Of a DNA stretch of 64,000 nucleotides, positions 45,305-53,593 are shown piece by piece. The notes under the pieces are model-generated. The model searched no databases and was not told the origin of the DNA. It saw only the letters and a list, made by a program, of their open reading frames with translations. Made by a program: the position numbers and the translations under genes. Source of the stretch: Planctomycetota bacterium (lineage in GTDB: Bacteria; Planctomycetota; UBA1135; GCA-002686595); contig JAEUHY010000064.1 of NCBI GenBank assembly GCA_016795325.1, positions 84,820 through 148,819 on the forward strand, read 5' to 3'. The stretch's first letter is position 1, and every line of letters begins with the position of its first letter.

Positions 45305-45460
45305 CGGCCGCGGCGCCGCGAGCCGCAGGTCGTCGACACGAAGCCGGTCACACGCGGTGGGGCGCACGAGCGTCCTCTGCGGCGAAGCTGCGGCCGTCTC
45401 GGGCGTGCGCCCGAAAGCGTGTGCGAATGCGTAACGGGCCGGCGCCGTTCGCGGTAGGGG

Positions 45461-45472
45461 TGTGATATCACA
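45461..45472. promoter_or_regulatory. 12-bp palindrome upstream of SPFH gene
   Basis: TGTGATATCACA is a perfect palindrome 46 bases before the SPFH start. The TGTGA/TCACA half sites are the kind recognised by CRP/FNR-type regulators, but the 2-bp spacing is shorter than the usual 6. The AT-rich centre may also overlap a -10 element. Confidence 0.4.
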
Positions 45473-45518
45473 GTGCTAGCGCCCCCTGGGGCGCGCCACG
45501 GACCCCCCAACCATCGCC

Positions 45519-46409
45519 ATGCAACCTCGCAATCCCTCCAAAGAACTCGCGCTCCGTCCGCAGTCCGGTTACGTCCAACTGCTGGTGAGCCTAGCCCTGC
45601 TCGCCGGCGCCATCGCGAGCGCCGTCGGCGCCGCCCACCAAGACCAGCCGCTGCTCGGCGTGCTCGCCGCCGCCCTGGTGCTCGCGCTGCTGATCCAACT
45701 GTGCGGCTTCTTCGTGGTGGAGCCCAACCTGGGCCGCGCGCTCGTGCTGTTCGGCGACTACCGCGGCACGGTGCGCGAGCCGGGCTTCTGGTGGACCAAT
45801 CCGTTCACGAGCAAGAAGGCTGTGTCGATGCGCGCGCACAACCTCAACGGCAAGACGCTCAAGGTGAACGATCTGCTCGGCAATCCGATCGAGATCGCGG
45901 CGGTTGTGGTGTGGCAAGTGCGCGACACCGCGCAGGCGTTGTTCGACGTCGAGGCGTTCGAAGAATTCGTCGACGTTCAGTCGGAGTCGGCGGTCCGTCT
46001 CGTGGCGAGCCGGCACCCGTACGACGACGGACAGGCGGACGGAGTCGCGACGACGTTGCGCGGCAGCGCCGATCAAGTGGCGAACGAGTTGCGCACGGAA
46101 CTCGCGCATCGCCTGGAGATCGCGGGCATCGACGTGCTCGAAGCGCGCCTCTCGCACCTGGCGTACGCGCCGGAGATCGCGGCCGCGATGCTGCAACGCC
46201 AGCAGGCGGGCGCGATCATCGCCGCGCGCAAGCTGATCGTCGAAGGCGCGGTCGGGATGGTGGAGATGGCGCTCGAGAAGCTCTCCGAGAAGCAGACCAT
46301 CGTGCTCGACGACGAACGCAAGGCGACCCTCACCGGCAACCTGCTCGTGGTGTTGTGCGGCCAGGCCAACGCGCAGCCGGTGGTCAACACGGGCTCGCTC
46401 TACAACTGA
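45519..46409 (+). CDS. SPFH/Band 7 membrane protein
   Basis: 296 residues. Two N-terminal membrane helices (about 20-65) precede the SPFH domain: PNLGRALVLFGDYRGTVREP, GFWWTNPF, then LLGNPIEIAAVVVWQVRDTA and a helical LEARLSHLAYAPEIAAAMLQ. SPFH proteins form membrane microdomain scaffolds. The adjacent RHH gene 13 bp downstream suggests a conserved pair. Confidence 0.88.
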   Translation: MQPRNPSKELALRPQSGYVQLLVSLALLAGAIASAVGAAHQDQPLLGVLAAALVLALLIQLCGFFVVEPNLGRALVLFGDYRGTVREPGFWWTNPFTSKKAVSMRAHNLNGKTLKVNDLLGNPIEIAAVVVWQVRDTAQALFDVEAFEEFVDVQSESAVRLVASRHPYDDGQADGVATTLRGSADQVANELRTELAHRLEIAGIDVLEARLSHLAYAPEIAAAMLQRQQAGAIIAARKLIVEGAVGMVEMALEKLSEKQTIVLDDERKATLTGNLLVVLCGQANAQPVVNTGSLYN

Positions 46410-46422
46410 CGAGGGTCCGCCG

Positions 46423-46611
46423 GTGAGCGACACCGAGGACTCGGACGCGCGCGACGGACCGGTGCGCGAGCGCAAGGGCTTCCTGCTGCGGCTGCCGCCG
46501 GAGCTGATGGAGCAGTTGCGAGTGTGGGCGGCGCAGGACCTGCGCTCGCTCAACGCTCACATCGAGTTCCTGCTGCGCGACGCGGTCAAGCGCCGCAAGT
46601 CCAAGCGCTGA
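46423..46611 (+). CDS. Arc-like ribbon-helix-helix DNA-binding protein
   Basis: 62 residues from a GTG with a GAGGG site 7 bases upstream. The RHH core is clear: KGFLLRLPPELMEQLRVWAA (ribbon and first helix), then LRSLNAHIEFLLRDAVKRRK (second helix). Likely a dimeric regulator or nucleoid-associated protein that works with the upstream SPFH gene. No toxin gene is adjacent, so toxin-antitoxin function is unsupported. Confidence 0.85.
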   Translation: MSDTEDSDARDGPVRERKGFLLRLPPELMEQLRVWAAQDLRSLNAHIEFLLRDAVKRRKSKR

Positions 46612-46623
46612 GCGGCGCGCGCG

Positions 46624-48738
46624 TCACTCCGCTTCGCCGATCAGCTGCACCCGGAAGGGCTGCGGCTGGTTGGCGGCGTCGTGGAGGAACTCGAGGGTTG
46701 CGCTGCGCATGCCCGTCGTCGTCTGCGGGTTGAAGCGCACGAAATACTGCACGAAATCGCCGCCGGCCAGCGCCGAACGGCCCAGGCAGCTGGAATTGAC
46801 CGCGTTGCGCATGATGTTCGCGGTCACCGGGTGGAACTCGAGCGTGATCGCGCTCATTCCGCCGCAGGTGTGGCAGTAGCTCATGATCGTGCCCTGCGTG
46901 CACTGCGTCGCGCCGTTGCAGTTGGTGTAGCACTGATCGAGCGGCGGACAGTACGAGTGCGTGTGGCCCGAGCCGAAGTTGTGGCCGAGCTCGTGCGCCA
47001 CGACCACGAAGTCCCAGGTGAAGTTGCCCGACGCGCCGCTCCAGTTGTTCCAGTTGATGTTGCCGTCGATGTTGCCGCTGACGCCGAAACCGAAGCTCTG
47101 GCTGCACAGCGTGTTCACGTACGCGATGCCGCCGCCCAGGTTCGCGCCGGAGATGAAGTGGGCGAGGTTGGCGCTCGCCGGCCAGCCGCTGGCGACCCAG
47201 GTGTTGCGGAACTGATCGAGCACCTGGCTCGCGGTTCCGCCGGAATCTTGCGCGGTCCACGGATCCCCGGCGTTGGTGTACACGCCCAGGTACGCGATCG
47301 AGAGCGTGGTCTGGACGTCGATGAAGTACTGATCGCTCACGGCGGCGATGAGTTGCGTCACGTAGTCGACCACCGCGTTCGAATCGCCGAACTGCTGGAA
47401 CAGCTGGAAGTCGGTCTCGATCGCCAGTCGGCACTCGGGCGTGCTGAGTTGCGCGGTGGCCGGCGGCGTCGCCGCGACCTGCATGTCGGCGACAACGCCG
47501 GGAGCTTCGAGCGCGCCGCCGCACAGTTCCGGAGGCGCGACGCCCAACGCCGCGAGCTCAGGTTCGCGCACGATGCGCGCCCGTGCAGGGCCGCCGCCCG
47601 GCGTCGGCGCGTCGCTCACGATGTGGAGGAAGCGCTCTTCGAGTTCGGGCAGAGCGATGAAGCCGCGCGCGCTGCCCGACGAGAGCGCGAGGAACACGCG
47701 CGAATGTTCGATCTCGAGCAGCGCGCCGGTGTAGATCGCGAGGTCGCCGACGAAGTCGCGCGGACTCTGCGCCTGCACCACGCCGTCGATCGCGAGCACG
47801 GCGTCCGCGGCGATCGGCAGCGGTCGCCGGCGCAGCGCGAGCGTCACCGGTCCGAGACCGGGCGCGGGAAAGTCGTGGACGAGCAAAATTCCGCCGGGCG
47901 GAAGCGCCGCGAGGCGCTGCGCGTCGATTTCGAGCGGGAGTCCAGGCCCGCCGTCCGGCGAGCCCGCGACGAGCGGGCTGGCCGTGTCGACGGCGCCCAT
48001 CTGTGCGAGCTCGAGGCCGCTGAACGGTGCGGACTCGATCAGCACGACAAAGTCCGCAGAGTTGACGCCCGTGATGCGCGGCGCGCCCAGGTCCATGTCC
48101 TGTCCGCCGCTGTTCGTGATCCGCAGGCGCGTGCCGAAGTTCGGGCCCAAACCGACGGGCAACGGTCCGACGTCGAGCGTCGAGTCGTGCACGACCGCGT
48201 TCTGCGTGCCGCTCGCGCCTTCGGTCGCCACGAAGTTCGCGGGACCGCCGCTGTCGTCGTCGCTGAGCGTCAGCGTGTAGGAACTGACGAGTCCCAGCTG
48301 TGCGCCATTCGTCGGTGCGCTGAGCGCCAGCACAATCGTCTCGCTCGCTTCGGCTGTCGCGTCGTCGATCGGCGTCAGCGTCACGGACTGTGTGGCGCCG
48401 TTGGTCGCGCCGACGGCAAACGTCACCGTCTGCGCGCTGAACGCCGCGTAGTCACTGCCCGAAATCGCCGTGCCGGTCGCGGCGTCCGACACGGTGACGC
48501 TGACGTCCTGGGCCAACGCCGGCTCGGTGGTGGTGAGCCGCACGCTCACGCTCACGGCGCCGCCGAGCTCCGAGCTCGTCGCGGACGCGCTCACGAAGGC
48601 CACGCTCGAGAGGCCCGATTCGGCCGGAGGTTCGTCTCCGGATCCGCCTCCGCCGCTGCAGGCGCCGAGTGCGAGCACCGCGGTCGAACAGGTCAAAGCC
48701 AGGGCGACGCGTTGCGCGCCCGAATCGGAACGATGCAT
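46624..48738 (-). CDS. Metzincin metallopeptidase lipoprotein with Calx-beta-like domain
   Basis: 704 residues with a lipoprotein signal (STAVLALGACSGG). The N-terminal beta domain (about 40-165) has Calx-beta character (FAVGATNGATQSVTLTPIDD, SETIVLALSAP, LTLSDDD). The C-terminal catalytic domain shows the metzincin zinc site HELGHNFGSGH at 582-592 and a Met-turn TIMSYC, as in reprolysin-like M12B-type proteases, plus several paired cysteines. It should be an outer-surface protease. The middle region (about 170-430) is unrecognised beta-rich sequence. Confidence 0.88.
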   Translation of the reverse strand: MHRSDSGAQRVALALTCSTAVLALGACSGGGGSGDEPPAESGLSSVAFVSASATSSELGGAVSVSVRLTTTEPALAQDVSVTVSDAATGTAISGSDYAAFSAQTVTFAVGATNGATQSVTLTPIDDATAEASETIVLALSAPTNGAQLGLVSSYTLTLSDDDSGGPANFVATEGASGTQNAVVHDSTLDVGPLPVGLGPNFGTRLRITNSGGQDMDLGAPRITGVNSADFVVLIESAPFSGLELAQMGAVDTASPLVAGSPDGGPGLPLEIDAQRLAALPPGGILLVHDFPAPGLGPVTLALRRRPLPIAADAVLAIDGVVQAQSPRDFVGDLAIYTGALLEIEHSRVFLALSSGSARGFIALPELEERFLHIVSDAPTPGGGPARARIVREPELAALGVAPPELCGGALEAPGVVADMQVAATPPATAQLSTPECRLAIETDFQLFQQFGDSNAVVDYVTQLIAAVSDQYFIDVQTTLSIAYLGVYTNAGDPWTAQDSGGTASQVLDQFRNTWVASGWPASANLAHFISGANLGGGIAYVNTLCSQSFGFGVSGNIDGNINWNNWSGASGNFTWDFVVVAHELGHNFGSGHTHSYCPPLDQCYTNCNGATQCTQGTIMSYCHTCGGMSAITLEFHPVTANIMRNAVNSSCLGRSALAGGDFVQYFVRFNPQTTTGMRSATLEFLHDAANQPQPFRVQLIGEAE

Positions 48739-48746
48739 GGAGTGCC

Positions 48747-48839
48747 CCTCGGAAGTACTGACCGACGGGGCGGCATCGACATCGCGCGGCGCCGTTCTGA
48801 ACAGCGCCAGGCAGAAAGAACTTCCGAGGAGTGCGAATC
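48747..48839. repeat. Spaced inverted repeat upstream of metzincin gene
   Basis: CCTCGGAAGT (48747-48756) and its exact reverse complement ACTTCCGAGG (48830-48839) are 73 bp apart, just upstream of the metzincin start. It could be an operator pair or chance; no further structure is visible. Confidence 0.3.
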
Positions 48840-48894
48840 CGGCCGGCGCGCAGGCTCGGAGACGCGCCGCCGAGCTCGCGATGGAGTCGCGCGC

Positions 48895-50796
48895 CTACCT
48901 TTCGCGATCGCGCAGGATCGCGCCGCAGCGCCGGAAATGCTGCGCCTGACGCGCGTCGTAGAGCGCGCCGCGCAGGTCGACGAGGTAGAAGTCGGTCCAC
49001 TCGACGTTCGCGCCGAGCAGAGTCGCGCCCCGCAGATTCGCGGTGCGCACCTCCTCGGGCGCGCGGTGCGGGCTGTCGAAGAACTCGTCGGAATAGAAGC
49101 CGCTGCGTGTGCCCTCCATGGGCGGCGCGTGGAACACGAGGCCGCTGCGTGTCGTGCCGAGCCGGAACGTCGCGCCGGCGAAGTCGGCGCCCGTGAAGTC
49201 CGCGCCTTCCGCGTCGAGATTGGCGAGCCCGGCGCAACGCAGCGAAGCATCGGCGAACTTGGCGTGGCGCAGGCTCGCGCTGTACAGCGCGGCCTCCGAG
49301 AAGTCGGCGCGCGTCGCGGACACTCCGCTGAGGTCGAGTTCGACGAAGGTCGCGCCGTTCACTCTCGCGTAGTCGAGGCAGGCTTCGCGCAGCACGCTGG
49401 TCGTGAAGTCACAGCCGCGCAGATCGGCGCCGTTCAAGTTGGCCGCCGTGAAGTCGGTCTCCTCGAACTCGGCCATGCGCAGCACGGACTTTGAAAGCGA
49501 CGCGCCTCTCAGGATCGCGAAACGCAGGTTGGCGTGTTCGAACTGCGCCGCTAGCAGCTGCGCTCCGCTCAAGTCGGCGTGCCGCAGGTCCGCGTGCTTG
49601 AAGTTCGCGCGCGCTGCGTTGGTCGACACGAGCGCGGCCCGCACGAACTGCGCGTGGGGGGCCTGCACCTCGGTCAGGTTCGCGCCGCTCAAGTCGCTGC
49701 GCTGGAAGCGAGCACCGTGGAGCTGCGCTCCGCTGAGGTTGCAGCGCACGAGCGCTGCGCGCGAGAAATCGCAGTTCGGCAATGCCGCGTTCGCAAGCTG
49801 AAAGCCGGTCCAGGGTGCGCCGCTGAGGCGCGCGGCGTGGAGCTGATAGGGCTTGTCGCGCTTGCCCACGCGAGAGGCAATCCACTTCGCGAAAGCGTTC
49901 GCGTCCGCCGCATGCAGGAGGCTCGCCACCAAGCCGGCCTCCTTCGGCTTGGCGCTCTCGAAGCGCTCGAGCAGCGCGCGGATCGCGCTGGGAGCAACAC
50001 GTACGAGCGGTGCTGTGCAGCGCACGACATCGGCGCCGAGGTTCTCGAGAGTGCCCTCGGGAAGCTCACCACGCTCCAGCGCGGCAAGCAGCGCACGCGC
50101 AGCGAGCGAGGCGCGCGCGATCGGGTGCCTCAGAAGCTTGAACTCGCCTTCGAAGCGCGGCGCTGCACTCCGGCGTTCTGCGAGTGCGGCCACGTATTCT
50201 GGCTCGAGCGCACTCTGCAGGCACAAGGCCTCGAGCGCGGCGCGGTCTGGCGCGCGCGCGAGCAACTCGTTGACGCGCCGGTCGAGCGCCTCAGCGGCGC
50301 TCAGCGCGCTTTCGTCCGCGGCCAGCGTGTCGAGCACGGCGCTGACGAGCTGAGCGACGCCGCCCAGGCTCGCGAGATCGCCGGCGTCGCGCAGTCGGCG
50401 CATCACCGATGTGCACTGCTCGCGATGCGCATGCAGCAAGTACTCGATGCACTCGTCTTCGCCCCAGGGCGCGAGTTGCAGCAAGTCGATTTCTGCCGCG
50501 TTATCCGGCGGAGCGGGAACGAGTTCTCCGACGCCTCGCACAGGCGTCTGGGCATGGACCGTGCAGCTTCCCGACTCCGTCAACTCGACGCGGGGTTCGC
50601 TCGCGAATACGTGGGCGAGGTGTTGGAGCGCCGTTCGCACGCCCTGGCCGGGGCCACCCACAATCGCAACCGATACCGTCGTGCGTTGGAGCAGCCGGGC
50701 GCTGATCCGATCCTCGAGCAACTCGCTGGTTTCAAGGCGTTCACCAACGCGAACGACGCGCGGTCGAACTGCGGCGCGACAAGGCGTGATGGGCAT
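48895..50796 (-). CDS. Pentapeptide-repeat protein with degenerate N-terminal P-loop
   Basis: 633 residues. About residues 60-75 contain SVAIVGGPGQGVRTALQHL, a Walker A-like motif with Arg in place of the catalytic Lys. A helical region follows. From about residue 345 to the end runs a long A(D/N)LxX-type pentapeptide helix (FSRAALVRCNLSGAQLHG, ANLTEVQ, ADLRHADLSGA, and so on), interrupted at about 565-595 by FHAPPMEGTRSGFYSDEFF. The quadrilateral beta-helix may mimic DNA or act as a scaffold. ATG at 50796 is chosen; a start 20 codons upstream is possible. The degenerate P-loop suggests a dead NTPase or signalling adaptor. Confidence 0.82.
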   Translation of the reverse strand: MPITPCRAAVRPRVVRVGERLETSELLEDRISARLLQRTTVSVAIVGGPGQGVRTALQHLAHVFASEPRVELTESGSCTVHAQTPVRGVGELVPAPPDNAAEIDLLQLAPWGEDECIEYLLHAHREQCTSVMRRLRDAGDLASLGGVAQLVSAVLDTLAADESALSAAEALDRRVNELLARAPDRAALEALCLQSALEPEYVAALAERRSAAPRFEGEFKLLRHPIARASLAARALLAALERGELPEGTLENLGADVVRCTAPLVRVAPSAIRALLERFESAKPKEAGLVASLLHAADANAFAKWIASRVGKRDKPYQLHAARLSGAPWTGFQLANAALPNCDFSRAALVRCNLSGAQLHGARFQRSDLSGANLTEVQAPHAQFVRAALVSTNAARANFKHADLRHADLSGAQLLAAQFEHANLRFAILRGASLSKSVLRMAEFEETDFTAANLNGADLRGCDFTTSVLREACLDYARVNGATFVELDLSGVSATRADFSEAALYSASLRHAKFADASLRCAGLANLDAEGADFTGADFAGATFRLGTTRSGLVFHAPPMEGTRSGFYSDEFFDSPHRAPEEVRTANLRGATLLGANVEWTDFYLVDLRGALYDARQAQHFRRCGAILRDRER

Positions 50797-50937
50797 GTGG
50801 ATAGGGCCGCGCGCGGTTGGGAGCGAACGCGCGCGGCGGCCTCGATGGTAGCCCAACGCGAAAAGTGCAGCGGGAGGCGCGCCAACGTGGAAAACGCGCG
50901 TTGAAGCGCTCTGTCGCGCGCGTCGATCGCTATCGCG

Positions 50938-53397
50938 CTACTTCAGGCGCACATCGAGCCACGCGAACACGTCGGGCAACGCGTCGACGGGGCACAGCCA
51001 GCGATCGGTGTGCGCGTAGGTGCGCAACGTTGTGTCCTTGGCGCCCGCAGCTTCGAGGCTCGTGTGCAACGACCCGATCGCGGCGCGCAACGCATCGTGC
51101 TCGCCCACGCCGAGGAACAACGGCCGGGCGGCGAGTTGTTGCGCGCTCGACGGATCGATCCACGCGCCCATCGTCGCGACCGCGCGCCAGGGCGCAGGAG
51201 CTTGTGCGAGCGCCTTCAACGCGACGACTCCGCCGCGGTCGTGGCCGATCAGCGCCACGCGCGACGCGTCGAGCGGATAGACATCGCTCAACGCCTGCAC
51301 GAGCGCCGCGAGCAACGCTGCGTCCTCGGTTCCCTCGAAGTGCGGCGCTGCGAACAGCCAACCGCGCTGGCGCGCGAGCTCGGCGCTTTGTCCGCCGCCG
51401 TAGCCGTCGAACCACGTGTCCTCGTCGAAGACCGCACCGTGCAACGCGAGCACCAACGGCGCGGGGGCTTCCTTGCTCAGTCCATCGGGGACAAGCACGC
51501 GTGTGCGGACGGTCGTCGCTCCGCAAGGAAGCGCGAGCCAGTACTCGCCTGTGTGTTCGGGCCCGTACCAGCGTTGCCCGTTCAACGCCGCGGTGACTAC
51601 AGCTTCGGTTTCGGCGAGCAAGCGCGCGCCGGGGTACTCGTGCACTTCGGTGGAACCCCGCGCGAGCGACTCGAGGAGCGCGAGTTGCATTCGCGCCGTC
51701 GCGAGTTCGAGTCGCGGGCCCTTCTCTGCCGCGGTTGCGATCGCCTTGGTCAGCGCGGCGAGCCGCTCGTCGCGGCACTCGACGATCGAAAGCGTGAATT
51801 TGGTGATCGCGTAGGGAAAGCCGCCGTCAGACAGGTGGGCGGTGAGGGCCGTGTCTCCGACAGCAGCGCAATCGAAGATGAACCGTACCGGCTTCACAAC
51901 GTCAGTCGTCGCAATGCTGTCGTCGAAAGTGGAGACGTCCGTGCGGTTCCACCATCCGAGGCTCAGGCTTACGGAGATCAGCGCGAAAGACCCATCTCCG
52001 TAGATGAGCGGCGCACGCATGTGCGTCGCGCTCGTCTCGCGATCGCACAAGCGCTGCGAAACCGCCAAGCCGACTTGAGGGTATGCACGTGGCGACCGCT
52101 CCGCCGTCAGCGCCCACTGGGCGCGGTCGATAGTTCGAGCGCACTCGCCAGTCGCCGCCGCGATGCAGTTCGCGGACACGTTTTCCAGGACTTGGAGCGC
52201 CGCCGCGCGCTTGGCGGGATCGCGCTCCGATATCCAACTCCGCTCGAAGTCTCGCACGCGCGACAACACTTCGAAGTGCATGTTCAGGACGGGCGCTGTG
52301 TCCGGCGGCCGAAGCAAGCTCACCATCTGGGCGACGCTTTGGTAGCCGACGGCCCGCCGCAGTTCGGTTCCATCGCCGCTGAGCAACAGAATCGTCGGGT
52401 ACGCGCCGACGGCGTACTGCTTGACGAGCTCGCGTTGCACGTCGCCGTCCAACTTGACCGCGATCACATCCGCTGCGGCGTGCACGACAGCTTGCGACGT
52501 ATACACGAGCTGGTTCATCGTCGCGCACGGGCCGCACCAGGTCGTTTCGAAGTCGACGAGCACGCGCATTCCACCTTGCTTGGCCGTGTCGAGCGCGGCA
52601 GCGAGATCGCCGCTGAACTCGAGCGGCCGAGCCGCCCGCGGCGCGTTGCGGTCGGGCGCGAGGGTGTCCGCCTTCGCCGCCTCTTCGGCCTCGGTGAAAC
52701 CCGGCTCGAAGCGCTCGAACGCGATGCTCCGTCCGTGCGAATCGATCGCTACTGGCCGGTAAGCACGACTGTCGAGCCAGGCATGTTGTTCGAGGCTGCG
52801 CGAACTCGCGCTGAGCAGTTTCGAACGCTCCCGCGCCAGGAACCAAGCGTCGCGCTGGTCGAACACGCCGTCGAGCTCCATCTCGGTGACGAGCACGAAC
52901 GCCGGCTTGCCGTCGATCACACACTCGCCTTCGTGCCAGCCGCGGCGCGACCAACGCAACACCGGCGGCGCGTCAGGCTCTTGCGGGTCCTCCACGAACC
53001 ACAACGACAGCGGATAACTCCGCGTCTGCGCCGGCGCACTCGACGGCACGGGGATGGCGAGCTCGCTCTCGAAGCTCGACCAGAACTTGCCGCGCGACTC
53101 GCTGGGTTGCGTCGTGAGTCGTTCGTCGTTCGCCAAAACACCATCGCGATCGAAGTCGAGCCACAACACGTCGAAGTGCGCGGCGCCGGCGCTCTTGTCG
53201 AGCTTGACGGCGACCGGCGCGAGCTCGGCCGGTCCGAGCCTCAGCGAGCCGAGGAGCGCCGTACCGTCCCGCGTGAGTTCGACCTTGGCGCCTTTGGGGC
53301 TCCAGCGCAGCGCTTCGTCCGCCGACGGCGACTTGGACGTCAGCGCGACATCGATGCGGCTGTCGAGAAGCGAAACAAGCGCGAGCGCACACAACAT
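50938..53397 (-). CDS. Thioredoxin-alpha/beta-hydrolase fusion protein
   Basis: 819 residues with a hydrophobic N-terminus (MLCALALVSLLDS). An EF-hand-like loop DFDRDGVLANDE lies near residue 79. A thioredoxin domain spans about 265-385, with WCGPC at 287-291 and VGAYPTILLL. The C-terminal about 250 residues are an alpha/beta hydrolase: PLVLALHG, then GHDRGG at 718-723 in the nucleophile elbow position with Asp720 instead of Ser, and a late HTDRWLCPVDALPDVFAWLD. The same domain in the 57685-59172 protein has Ser there. It is probably periplasmic. Asp nucleophiles occur in haloalkane dehalogenases and epoxide hydrolases, so the change may alter chemistry. A frame extension to 53595 precedes the signal-like start and is rejected. 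Confidence 0.82.
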   Translation of the reverse strand: MLCALALVSLLDSRIDVALTSKSPSADEALRWSPKGAKVELTRDGTALLGSLRLGPAELAPVAVKLDKSAGAAHFDVLWLDFDRDGVLANDERLTTQPSESRGKFWSSFESELAIPVPSSAPAQTRSYPLSLWFVEDPQEPDAPPVLRWSRRGWHEGECVIDGKPAFVLVTEMELDGVFDQRDAWFLARERSKLLSASSRSLEQHAWLDSRAYRPVAIDSHGRSIAFERFEPGFTEAEEAAKADTLAPDRNAPRAARPLEFSGDLAAALDTAKQGGMRVLVDFETTWCGPCATMNQLVYTSQAVVHAAADVIAVKLDGDVQRELVKQYAVGAYPTILLLSGDGTELRRAVGYQSVAQMVSLLRPPDTAPVLNMHFEVLSRVRDFERSWISERDPAKRAAALQVLENVSANCIAAATGECARTIDRAQWALTAERSPRAYPQVGLAVSQRLCDRETSATHMRAPLIYGDGSFALISVSLSLGWWNRTDVSTFDDSIATTDVVKPVRFIFDCAAVGDTALTAHLSDGGFPYAITKFTLSIVECRDERLAALTKAIATAAEKGPRLELATARMQLALLESLARGSTEVHEYPGARLLAETEAVVTAALNGQRWYGPEHTGEYWLALPCGATTVRTRVLVPDGLSKEAPAPLVLALHGAVFDEDTWFDGYGGGQSAELARQRGWLFAAPHFEGTEDAALLAALVQALSDVYPLDASRVALIGHDRGGVVALKALAQAPAPWRAVATMGAWIDPSSAQQLAARPLFLGVGEHDALRAAIGSLHTSLEAAGAKDTTLRTYAHTDRWLCPVDALPDVFAWLDVRLK

Positions 53398-53593
53398 CGA
53401 TGGCCTCCAGGGCAGTGGGGGACGGCGGAGCGCCGAGTATGCCACTGGCTGTGACCCAGCGGCCCGACGCGCTGTCGCTAGGCCGGAACGAACTTCTGAC
53501 CATTCGCATTCCGCCGCAATCCAAGCCCTCGGTGCAGGCTGTTTTCGCCGTGGAGCGCTGAGCGTACGTGGCCGGAACTGCTCTACTGGAGGC

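Noticed and set aside
45399..45414. Hairpin TCGGGC/GCCCGA after the beta-helix gene as a terminator
   Set aside because: Only a 6-bp stem with a 4-nt loop, no T-run, and it lies almost 100 bp after the stop.
46423..46611. RHH protein as an antitoxin
   Set aside because: No toxin gene is adjacent. The upstream partner is an SPFH scaffold and the downstream gene is on the other strand.
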